Origin: JAAZBV01 sp964499695
Lineage (GTDB): Bacteria; Desulfobacterota; DSM-4660; Desulfatiglandales; HGW-15
DNA: 64,000 nucleotides
Direction of reading: 5' to 3'
NCBI GenBank assembly: GCA_964499695.1
Contig: CAZCMD010000006.1
Location: 3,356-67,355, forward strand
Each line of letters begins with the position of its first letter. Within the stretch, counting starts at the first letter, position 1. The notes under the pieces were generated by a model. That model saw only the letters and a list, made by a program, of their open reading frames with translations, did not search any database and was not told where the DNA came from. This document shows, in pieces, positions 56,612 through 64,000 of the stretch. The translations under genes and the position numbers were made by a program.

Positions 56612-57877
56612 ATGTTTAAGTTTATACACGCAGCCGATATTCATTTGGACAGTCCATTACGCGGGTTATCTCGATATGAATCTGCTCCTGCTGATTCCAT
56701 TCGAGATGCTTGTAGGAGGGCATTTGAAAACTTAGTGAATCTTGCTATAGAGGAAAAAGTTGCCTTTGTTCTTTTAGCCGGTGATCTGTATGACGGAGAT
56801 TGGAAAGACTACAGCACCGGTATATATCTAAGCAAACAAATGGGACGGTTGGGGCAGCACAAAATCCAAGTATTCGCTGTATCAGGAAACCATGACGCAG
56901 CAAACCGAATGACAAAATCGTTGGATAGTCCATCAAATATGAAGATTTTTTCTACAAAAAAAGTGGAAACAGTCAATTTAGAAAACTTGGGTGTGGCGAT
57001 TCATGGGCGCAGCTTTGGAAATCAACATGAAGACGAAAACTTGGTAGCAGAATTTTGCTCTGCTGAAAAGGGATTATTCAATATCGGGCTTTTACATACA
57101 AGTCTCGACGGTCGTGAAGGACATGCTAATTATGCTCCATGCTCACTGGATGATCTCCGTTCAAAGGGCTACCAATATTGGGCCTTGGGGCATATACACA
57201 AACAAGAAATTGTCACAGAAGAACCACATGTGATTTTTTCCGGATGCATTCAAGGACGCCACATTCACGAAACCGGCGCAAAGGGCTGTGTTCTTGTCAC
57301 CGTCGATAATGGAATAGTTTCTGAAATAGAGAAGATACCACTGGATGTATTCCGATGGTCTCTTTGTGACATTGACTTAACTGACGCGGAGGAGAACCGA
57401 GAGGCTCTAGAGCGAGTCCGAAAAAGCATTGAACAAGCACGAGCTTCTGCTGAAGATCGACCTCTTGCTATGCGTATACGTTTGAATGGCGCAACCAAAA
57501 TAACAGATGAACTTGCCGCTTATCCTGACAGACTTGAGCAGCAGATAAAGGCGCTTGGGGCCGAGATTGCAGGAGATGAACTGTGGATTGAACGAGTAGA
57601 GAATGCAACAACCGGTAAGCTCGATTTGGAATCAACGTTGTCCAATGACAATCCTATGGGGAAATTACTGAAGGAAATTCTGAATATAACAAATGGCACT
57701 GATGACATTGATGGAATAAAGGACAAAATTGCAGAACTCAGACAAAAGGCACCATCCGAGGCTTTTGGAACCGACTCCGTCCTCAACCTAGATGACGAGA
57801 AAACCATCAATCGACTTGTTGATGAAGCTAAGCATATGCTGATCGGTAGATTGTTGACGATAGGAGGTGCGAAATGA
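56612..57877 (+). CDS. YhaO-like metallophosphoesterase (Mre11/SbcD-type nuclease)
   Basis: 421 residues. Phosphoesterase motifs in order: HAADIHLDS (Asp9, His11), LLAGDLYDG, VSGNHDA, LLHTS and ALGHIHK; the C-terminal third holds a capping domain and a long helix that in this family binds the SMC partner. YhaO/SbcD proteins are Mn-dependent nucleases that process DNA ends and branches. It overlaps the ATPase gene by 4 bases (ATGA), a strong sign of a complex. AAGAGGTG precedes ATG56612. Confidence 0.85.
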   Translation: MFKFIHAADIHLDSPLRGLSRYESAPADSIRDACRRAFENLVNLAIEEKVAFVLLAGDLYDGDWKDYSTGIYLSKQMGRLGQHKIQVFAVSGNHDAANRMTKSLDSPSNMKIFSTKKVETVNLENLGVAIHGRSFGNQHEDENLVAEFCSAEKGLFNIGLLHTSLDGREGHANYAPCSLDDLRSKGYQYWALGHIHKQEIVTEEPHVIFSGCIQGRHIHETGAKGCVLVTVDNGIVSEIEKIPLDVFRWSLCDIDLTDAEENREALERVRKSIEQARASAEDRPLAMRIRLNGATKITDELAAYPDRLEQQIKALGAEIAGDELWIERVENATTGKLDLESTLSNDNPMGKLLKEILNITNGTDDIDGIKDKIAELRQKAPSEAFGTDSVLNLDDEKTINRLVDEAKHMLIGRLLTIGGAK

Positions 57878-60800
57878 GAATAGATCGTCTTGACCTTCTT
57901 GCCTATGGTCCTTTTACTGAGCAATCGTTAGACCTTGCTGATGGTGACTATGGTTTACATCTTATCTACGGTGATAACGAAGCTGGTAAAAGTACTTCGC
58001 TTCGAGCCCTCATCGCTTGGTTATTTGGTATTCCTGCTAGGACCAACGATAATTTTTTACATTCGAATTCACAGCTCCGAATCGGAGGCAAACTACGACT
58101 TTCAGATGGCACAACTATTGAATTTTCAAGAAAAAAGGGTAACAAGGACACAATACTTAAGTACGGGACAAACGAACCGTTGGATGATAGTATCCTGACA
58201 CCATTTCTCCCCGCAGGCATTGATGAGAACATTTTTACGAAACTCTGGGGAATTGATCATGGAAGATTGATCGCTGGTAGCCATGAACTATTGGAGCAAT
58301 CAGGCGACCTTGGTCATGCTCTTTTTAGTGCAGCAGTTGGTACTGCAAATCTTCGAGAAGTTTTGACTGCTATGCAAAATAGCGCAGATGAAATTTACAA
58401 ACCTCGAGGTTCCATTGCAGTTTTGAACCAAGCAATTACAAATTATAAAGATGCCCAGAAAAGAATAAAAGATGCAAATTTGCCGGTTTCTGACTGGAAA
58501 AAACTGCAAGAAGATTTATCAGAGACAAATGTGGCCATTGAAAAAGTTGATAAAAATATTGAAGCTAAAAGCAAAGTAAAAAGTCGACTGGAACGGCTTA
58601 ATCGTGTAAAGGGGACTCTTGCTCAGCGTCGAAAATTCTTGGAAAAAATTGACGAGTTGGGTCAGCTGAATCTATTGCCGGAAGATTTTGAGGAGAAGAG
58701 AAAAACCGCTAGCGAAAATCTTCAAATGGGTTGTGAGACCAAGGAGCGCTTAGAGACAAAGCTTCTTCGCTTGAACGAAGAAATAGAGTCATTAAATGTT
58801 CGAAACGATCTTCTTGAGAACGAAGAAGCTATTATGACACTTTACAAGGAGCTTGGAGCAGTCGAGAAGATGCTCAAAGATCGACCGCAACAGGATGGTA
58901 ATAGGCGATTGTTGCGCAATGAAGCCGAAATGTTACTCAAAAGTGTTCGTTCTGATGTAGCTTTGGACAAAGCCGATGTTTTGCGGCCACTTCTCACCAA
59001 AAATAAATGGATCGCAGGGTTAGCTCAAAAGCACAGCTTACTGGTCCAAAATAAAGAAAAAACTGAGGCATCCATTAAGGATATTCAAGACGAACGGAAA
59101 TCTCTACAAAACGAAATCAACAATAACTTGAAATCTGACATCGACTTGAAAGAGTTAAAGGCCGTGATTGCAGCCGTTCGTAAAGCAGGTGATGTAGAGC
59201 AGCGCTTGACCGAGGCACAAAAACGGGCTGCTGACGAGAATGAGGCTTGCCAAGATGAACTTTCAAGGCTAGGAAGATTTACTGGCACGATCGATTCTGT
59301 ATTGAAATTAGCTCTGCCTGTATCTGAGACATTGGATCAATTTGAAAAAGAATGCGACGATTTATTAGAAGAATCTCAAGACACTATTCGAAAGAAAAAG
59401 GAAATAGAAGAAGAGAAAAAACAAGCTGAACAAGATTTGAAGGAACTATTACTGCAAAGCGATGTGCCTACTATTGCTGACCTGGAAGCATCACGAGATG
59501 TTCGAAATGCCGGTTGGAAATTGATCAAACGAAAGTATATCGAACAGGCTGATATTGAAAGCGAGCTTTTTGAATACGCCCTTGAAGACGATTTGGCGTC
59601 CACATATGAAAAAAAGGTCCAGCAAGCTGATCACATATCTGATCGGTTACGAATGGATGCGGATCAAGTTGTTAAGCGGTCAGAGCTAGAATCGACGATA
59701 GCAACTCTCCAAACGCGAATAAATGTTCTACTGGAAACCTTAGAAAAAGTAAAAACAAGACAAAATGATTTTCAGTCAAGGTGGTTTACTATTTGGGGAC
59801 CATTGGGAATAGAGGTTGGAACTCCGAGAGAGATGAAGCAATGGCTACTCCGGGTGGAGAACCTTGTCAAAAAAATCCAAACAGCAAAAAGCTTCTCAAC
59901 AAATGAAAAAACCCTTGTTGACGAGTGCAAGCGACTTAAGCAAACTATTTCAAATCAAATATCCAGATTCAATAGATCAATAGAGGCTCAGGAGATGAGT
60001 CTTGAAGCCTTGATCTCGCTGTGTGAACAGCGAGTAGATGAAGAAGAAGCCACTCGTGAAAGACGACGTCATATTGAACATACACTAAACGAATCCGAAA
60101 TCCGTCTAAAGAGGACACAGGATGAACTAAAGTCAGTCGATACTCAGCTATCCGTTTGGTTGCAGGATTGGAGTCAAGCCATAGATGGGCTGGACCTGAA
60201 GGCCGATGTTCACCCAGAGCATGCTACCGAAAAAATCGATAAGCTGATATCTTTCTTTGATAAATTCGACAAGTCTGAAGAATTGCGCAACCGAATATAC
60301 GAGATGGATCAGGTTGAGGAGAAATTCGAAAAAATGGTATTCGAGTTTACTGACAGCATTGGGTTCAAACGAGATGTGCAAGAGGCAACAACGATTGCCG
60401 CCCAATTAAATCGAGATCTGAACTCGACACGAGAAGCGCGAGCAAGTTTGTCCAAATTAGAAGTACAACATAAAGAAATTAAACAAGAGATTGAGAATTC
60501 AGATATCACTATTAAAAATGCCATTGAGCAGCTTGCCATATTAAGGGCTCAAGCCAAAGTTGAAACCGATAAAGACCTTGTTACAGCTAGTGAGAAATCA
60601 CGAAATATCCGAGACCTCCAAATAAATCTAGAAAGGCTTGAACAAGAACTCAATCGAAATGGAGACGGCCTGAGTATTGAAAACTTGGAAAAAGAGTATG
60701 AAGAATCGGTGATCGATGCAATTGAGAGTGAGCTTGAAATAATTTCGAATGATCTGAAGGAACTTCAAAAAAATCGTGATGATTTACGAGATCATCGACA

Positions 60801-61383
60801 GACGCTTCAGAATGAAATCAATTCAAAGGATGGTAGTGCTATCGCTGCTAATGCATCAGAAGAGGCAGAGCAGTACCTCTCCAGTATAGCTGCAAACGCC
60901 GAAAAATATCTTCGACTACAGATCGCTGCACTCATCCTAGAGCAACAGATCGAAAACTACCGAAAATCAAACCAAGCGCCAGTCTTAGCTAGAGCAGGTG
61001 GATTATTCTCCAAACTTACCTTGGGATCATATGCGGGGCTCCGTGACGAATTAGATGACTCTGGTAAGCCCATATTGATGGGTGTGCATCCTGACGACAA
61101 AGAGGTTGCTGTTGACAGTATGAGCGATGGTTCTCGCGATCAACTCTACCTCGCCCTGCGCCTAGCCACTCTCGAACAACATCTTAGCAAGGTTGAACCA
61201 ATGCCTTTTGTAGTGGACGACATTCTCATTGGTTTTGACGACAAGCGTACCCGCGTCTGCTTGGAAGTTTTAGCAGAATTGGCATTAAGTACTCAGGTAC
61301 TTGTTTTCACTCATCATAGAAGGGTTATTGAACTAGCAGAGCCAATTGACGCGAAAGCGAAGGTTTTAATACATGAGATTTAA
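57874..61383 (+). CDS. YhaN-like SMC/Rad50-type ATPase
   Basis: 1169 residues: an N-terminal half-ATPase with GDNEAGKST, then AALFS-like ALFSAAVGTANLREV, characteristic of YhaN, then about 700 residues of coiled coil in two arms, and a C-terminal half-ATPase with MSDGSRDQLYLALRLA, VVDDILIGFDD and FTHHRR. There is no clear CxxC zinc hook at the coil middle, which sets it apart from Rad50/SbcC. It should form a DNA-end-clamping complex with the YhaO-like nuclease. Arg codons CGA/CGT dominate over the AGG/AGA of core genes in the window, so it looks acquired. Confidence 0.87.
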   Translation: MRIDRLDLLAYGPFTEQSLDLADGDYGLHLIYGDNEAGKSTSLRALIAWLFGIPARTNDNFLHSNSQLRIGGKLRLSDGTTIEFSRKKGNKDTILKYGTNEPLDDSILTPFLPAGIDENIFTKLWGIDHGRLIAGSHELLEQSGDLGHALFSAAVGTANLREVLTAMQNSADEIYKPRGSIAVLNQAITNYKDAQKRIKDANLPVSDWKKLQEDLSETNVAIEKVDKNIEAKSKVKSRLERLNRVKGTLAQRRKFLEKIDELGQLNLLPEDFEEKRKTASENLQMGCETKERLETKLLRLNEEIESLNVRNDLLENEEAIMTLYKELGAVEKMLKDRPQQDGNRRLLRNEAEMLLKSVRSDVALDKADVLRPLLTKNKWIAGLAQKHSLLVQNKEKTEASIKDIQDERKSLQNEINNNLKSDIDLKELKAVIAAVRKAGDVEQRLTEAQKRAADENEACQDELSRLGRFTGTIDSVLKLALPVSETLDQFEKECDDLLEESQDTIRKKKEIEEEKKQAEQDLKELLLQSDVPTIADLEASRDVRNAGWKLIKRKYIEQADIESELFEYALEDDLASTYEKKVQQADHISDRLRMDADQVVKRSELESTIATLQTRINVLLETLEKVKTRQNDFQSRWFTIWGPLGIEVGTPREMKQWLLRVENLVKKIQTAKSFSTNEKTLVDECKRLKQTISNQISRFNRSIEAQEMSLEALISLCEQRVDEEEATRERRRHIEHTLNESEIRLKRTQDELKSVDTQLSVWLQDWSQAIDGLDLKADVHPEHATEKIDKLISFFDKFDKSEELRNRIYEMDQVEEKFEKMVFEFTDSIGFKRDVQEATTIAAQLNRDLNSTREARASLSKLEVQHKEIKQEIENSDITIKNAIEQLAILRAQAKVETDKDLVTASEKSRNIRDLQINLERLEQELNRNGDGLSIENLEKEYEESVIDAIESELEIISNDLKELQKNRDDLRDHRQTLQNEINSKDGSAIAANASEEAEQYLSSIAANAEKYLRLQIAALILEQQIENYRKSNQAPVLARAGGLFSKLTLGSYAGLRDELDDSGKPILMGVHPDDKEVAVDSMSDGSRDQLYLALRLATLEQHLSKVEPMPFVVDDILIGFDDKRTRVCLEVLAELALSTQVLVFTHHRRVIELAEPIDAKAKVLIHEI

Positions 61384-61693
61384 TATAAATGGTCAAGAAA
61401 GTGATCCACTATTGACTCTTGAACGGACCGATGACCAGCTTTCAGGCGGACAGATAATGAGCGCTGTGGTTGCGCTCCGGCTTGCGCTCTTGCAGACTAT
61501 AGGCTCAAGGATCGCATTTTTTGATGAACCCACATCAAACCTTGATGCAGCAAGAAGGGCAAACCTGGCCCATGCATTCCGCGCAATAGATATCGGGCGT
61601 GAAGAGGTAACAGAACACTGGTATGATCAGTTATTTCTAATCAGCCATGATGTGAACTTTACTGAGATCACGGATCAGATTATATCTCTGTGA
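61373..61693 (+). pseudogene. C-terminal remnant of a different Rad50-like ATPase
   Basis: 107 codons that hold only the end of an ABC/SMC ATPase: the LSGGQ signature, Walker B IAFFDEPTSNLD and the His switch ISHDVNF. There is no Walker A half and no coiled coil, so it cannot work alone. It lies in another frame, overlapping the YhaN-like gene by 11 bases; homology begins near 61412. Base and codon use returns to the host style here. It is best read as what remains of a resident SMC gene whose 5' part was replaced when the island arrived. Confidence 0.7.
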
Positions 61694-61703
61694 TATCCCT
61701 TTT

Positions 61704-62111
61704 TTATGATATGCCCAGCTGCTCATTGAACAGGAGCATGTTTCCATATGCAGTGGCCTCAACCTCTTTGCCATTCTCGAACCTGATAAAGACTGCCTCA
61801 GGGAAGGTGAGTTTTTTACCTGTCGGCGCAATACCCGTCAGCTCCCCTTTAAATGTGCCGCGCATGGTAACGCGCACTGCTACTTTATCATCAACGGCAA
61901 TAATATCTTCAATTGTGACGTTCAGGTCAGGGAATGCCCTGCGCATGTTTGTAACAAATTCCTTGAACCCGTCAGGTCCTTTAATATCATGGGTGGGAAA
62001 ATGGTAGATATAGTTTTCAGCCAGTACCTTGTGAGCACCTTCAAGGTTACCTTTATTAACCATTTCTTCAATAACACGACGGACTATGGCCTTATTTTCT
62101 TCTGCTGACAT
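61704..62111 (-). CDS. SnoaL-like ester-cyclase family protein
   Basis: 135 residues of the NTF2/SnoaL fold with VRRVIEEMVNKGNLEGAHKVLAENYIYH, GPDGFKEFVTNMRRAFPDL and the conserved GTFKGELTGIAPTGKKL. GGAGG sits 6 bases before ATG62111. Catalysis is not certain in such stand-alone proteins. It converges on the ATPase remnant. Confidence 0.82.
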   Translation of the reverse strand: MSAEENKAIVRRVIEEMVNKGNLEGAHKVLAENYIYHFPTHDIKGPDGFKEFVTNMRRAFPDLNVTIEDIIAVDDKVAVRVTMRGTFKGELTGIAPTGKKLTFPEAVFIRFENGKEVEATAYGNMLLFNEQLGIS

Positions 62112-62186
62112 GATATGCCTCCATTATAAATACAGGTTAAAACCTTTATCCGGTCTTATTGGCTTGCCGGACACCTATTTATACCA

Positions 62187-63182
62187 TCATACACCCATCA
62201 GCTTTTTTATTGTCTCATCGGGCTGATCAAACCTGACATGGATCGAGTGGTCAGAGAGCACATGATATCCGATGCCTACAATCTTACCGATTTGCTCTAT
62301 CTTTTTTGATGAACCTGCATCAGGGATAACCAGTTGTGTCTTTATCTTCGCGCCTAGTAATTTATGGGCCACCTCATTGTTAGACAGTCTGAATGTGAAG
62401 GAGAGGCCAGAAACGGATATGTCATAAAGCACCCCTATAAATGGCTTTCCGGCAGGGGCACCTGATGAATTTAAAAGCTGGACACCCACCTTGCCGTTTA
62501 ATTTTTTGCGCAAATTACGCCTGCGGTTCATCCCCTTTTCAAGCAATATCTCGGATACAAGGCCCGCCTTGTTACAGTAATCTGCCAGTTTCTGTTCAAT
62601 GGCCGGGTATTTTTCATTCAGTAACGCAAGATTTTTTCTATCAAGGGAGTGGGTCTTTACCTTTGTTTTGGCAATAAGGGTGACTGTCCTTACAGCAGTG
62701 TGGTAAAAAAAGGTATCCTCACCTGCAATATCTCCCGGTTCAAGGATCTTAAGGGCCTTTGCATCATCCTTTAAAAAAACCATGTCGATCTGGCCGTTAT
62801 CCACAAAATACATGCTTGTATCGGTATCACCGACCGAGGTGATTACATCCCCTTCATTAAACACCCTTTCCTTCATGGCAAAATAAAGCGCATTTACCTC
62901 CTCAGGAGTAAAGCTACCATATAATTCTGCCCATGTATTTCGATGATTTTGATCAATAGCCCTGCTCTTTTCATCATCTATAATATCCCCTGAATCCGAA
63001 ATCTCCTTCAGGGCCATGGGTGCGACATCAAGGAGTTTATCCCTGAGTACTTCAGCCTTAATAAAATCCTTCTGTTTTGCATGCTCAACAATCAGTTCGT
63101 ATAATAGCTTCACGGCTGAATCTTTATTACCCTCATTAAGATATTGATCAACAAGCCCTTCCTGTTTTGAGACTGAATCCAT
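62187..63182 (-). CDS. Cyclic-nucleotide-binding domain plus PilZ regulator
   Basis: 331 residues: an N-terminal helical part with tetratricopeptide-like repeats (about 1-65), a CNB domain (about 95-195; VFNEGDVITSVGD...MYFVDNGQIDMVF), and a PilZ domain with RRRNLRKK and LYDISVSGLSF. The cAMP-binding Arg cassette is not canonical (GEDTFFYHTAVRTVTLIA), so nucleotide binding is uncertain, whereas the c-di-GMP residues are present. It may join two signals in one protein; the target is unknown. Confidence 0.83.
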   Translation of the reverse strand: MDSVSKQEGLVDQYLNEGNKDSAVKLLYELIVEHAKQKDFIKAEVLRDKLLDVAPMALKEISDSGDIIDDEKSRAIDQNHRNTWAELYGSFTPEEVNALYFAMKERVFNEGDVITSVGDTDTSMYFVDNGQIDMVFLKDDAKALKILEPGDIAGEDTFFYHTAVRTVTLIAKTKVKTHSLDRKNLALLNEKYPAIEQKLADYCNKAGLVSEILLEKGMNRRRNLRKKLNGKVGVQLLNSSGAPAGKPFIGVLYDISVSGLSFTFRLSNNEVAHKLLGAKIKTQLVIPDAGSSKKIEQIGKIVGIGYHVLSDHSIHVRFDQPDETIKKLMGV

Positions 63183-63353
63183 GATTTCATCCTCCCATAG
63201 GAATTGTTTTACGTGCCCTTATATCATAAACTACAGCTACATGCGTAAATAATAACCGTGTCAATTCATCTATTTTTTTGAATAGATTGCTTTATATGCC
63301 CTTTTTTATTATCTTTATCAAAAAATAACAAATAAATATAAAAGAGAAATACT

Positions 63354-63548
63354 ATGAATGACTGGTGTGATCAACATGATAATGTATCAGATGGTGAAAG
63401 GATATACCGCTGCTCAAAGTGCGGTAAAAGACTAACCCCGCGCAGACTTTTTGATGAATCGGGCGAATTTGCCGGCTGGCAGCTCCCGCCTCATAAGGAA
63501 AAGGGCCATAAGATCAGGGCGTTGAGGAAACAGAGGCTTAAAAAATGA
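63354..63548 (+). CDS. Small zinc-ribbon protein coupled to SUI1
   Basis: 64 residues with CDQH and CSKCGKRL, a plausible zinc site, and a basic C-terminus. Its stop codon overlaps the start of the YciH gene by 4 bases, so the two are translationally coupled. A role in translation or RNA binding is inferred from the context. Confidence 0.65.
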   Translation: MNDWCDQHDNVSDGERIYRCSKCGKRLTPRRLFDESGEFAGWQLPPHKEKGHKIRALRKQRLKK

Positions 63549-63919
63549 CAAACAGCAGACCTGTATGGTCATCAGAATCAGGCCGTATCTGCCCGGAATG
63601 CGGAAACCCTGTTTCATCCTGTACCTGTAAAAAGAAAAAAGATTTAAAAACAGAGAAAAACTTAAGAAACTTCCCTGATGACGGCATTATAAGGATCATG
63701 AGAGAGACAAAAGGGCATGGCGGTAAAACTGTTACCATCATAGGCAATATCTCTATTGATAACAGCAAGTTAAAGGATATGGCAAAACAGCTCAAAAACC
63801 GGTGCGGCACAGGCGGTACAATAAAGGATAACGAAATTATAATACAGGGTGACCACAGAGAGGTTATTCTTCAGGAACTCACAAAACAGGGATACAGGGC
63901 AAAGATCGCCGGCGGCTAA
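63545..63919 (+). CDS. yciH: YciH-type SUI1/eIF1-family translation factor
   Basis: 124 residues: N-terminal SESGRICPECGNPVSSCTC zinc site, then the SUI1 domain with ETKGHGGKTVTIIG and KNRCGTGGTIKDNEIIIQGDH. In bacteria this eIF1 relative affects start-site fidelity. Complete gene; length is normal for the family. Confidence 0.93.
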   Translation: MTNSRPVWSSESGRICPECGNPVSSCTCKKKKDLKTEKNLRNFPDDGIIRIMRETKGHGGKTVTIIGNISIDNSKLKDMAKQLKNRCGTGGTIKDNEIIIQGDHREVILQELTKQGYRAKIAGG

Positions 63920-64000
63920 CCGACGCCTGCAAACATCAGTTTTTTGGTTTATGTCATATTAATTAATGTAGAAATGTTTTTTAATAAGTTGTAATAATAG

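Overview
The window reads as a chromosomal segment of an anaerobic Gram-negative bacterium, most likely a member of the Desulfobacterota (sulfate-reducer-like) with a moderately AT-rich genome. Pointers are a B12-dependent class II ribonucleotide reductase, a split-Soret-type dihaem cytochrome, a NuoE/HndA-like hydrogenase or dehydrogenase subunit, a flavodiiron protein, a uroporphyrinogen-decarboxylase-like methyltransferase, many PAS/PocR hybrid histidine kinases, and an outer membrane with lipid A (LpxR, porin, polysaccharide export). The genus call is inference; there is no rRNA or tRNA gene in the window. One scaffold gap of 100 N lies at 45752-45851.

Layout. 1-7.6 kb: end of a NuoE-like gene, nrdJ behind a good sigma70 promoter with a putative NrdR box, then a polysaccharide-export (SLBB) protein preceded by a small Ala/Gly-rich secreted protein, and a lipoprotein. 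7.6-15.4 kb: a co-directional set with radA, a lysine 2,3-aminomutase-type radical SAM enzyme, a beta-CASP nuclease, a PLP decarboxylase, a methyltransferase and an AmrS-like radical SAM protein. 15.4-24.5 kb: housekeeping genes (truA, rpsI, rplM, comEC, murA), an OmpR/HAMP-kinase two-component pair and small regulators. 24.5-30.2 kb: histone-H1-like protein, TauE/SafE permease, membrane protein with a Cys-rich tail, flavodiiron protein, VOC protein, LpxR-like deacylase, cupin. 30.4-45.7 kb: PAS hybrid kinase, SDR, UroD-like protein, split-Soret cytochrome, wHTH-ferredoxin protein, DUF8021-like secreted protein, two MFS transporters, FKBP isomerase, a DUF2868/DUF3482 membrane-GTPase pair, a PilZ protein and a truncated SnoaL/DUF4440-like lipoprotein.

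46-54 kb is a sensory block: an orphan ParA with a small Cys-containing partner, a single-lobe phosphate-binding-like protein, a porin, a chemoreceptor and a PocR-PAS hybrid kinase. 54.6-61.4 kb is the clearest accessory island: an OLD-type ATPase-TOPRIM nuclease followed by a YhaO-like metallophosphoesterase and a 1169-residue YhaN-like SMC ATPase, in effect an Mre11/Rad50-style pair beside an OLD nuclease. It abuts, and slightly overlaps, the orphan C-terminal fragment of a different Rad50-like ATPase, which suggests that the island was inserted into or replaced part of a resident SMC gene. It is a candidate anti-phage or DNA-processing locus. The window ends with a SnoaL protein, a CNB-PilZ regulator and a YciH/SUI1 gene.

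A second unexplained signal is a family of degenerate tandem heptanucleotide repeats (ATTSAAR-like, always in a 7-base frame) in at least five intergenic gaps. The longest array flanks the ParA gene and touches the scaffold gap.
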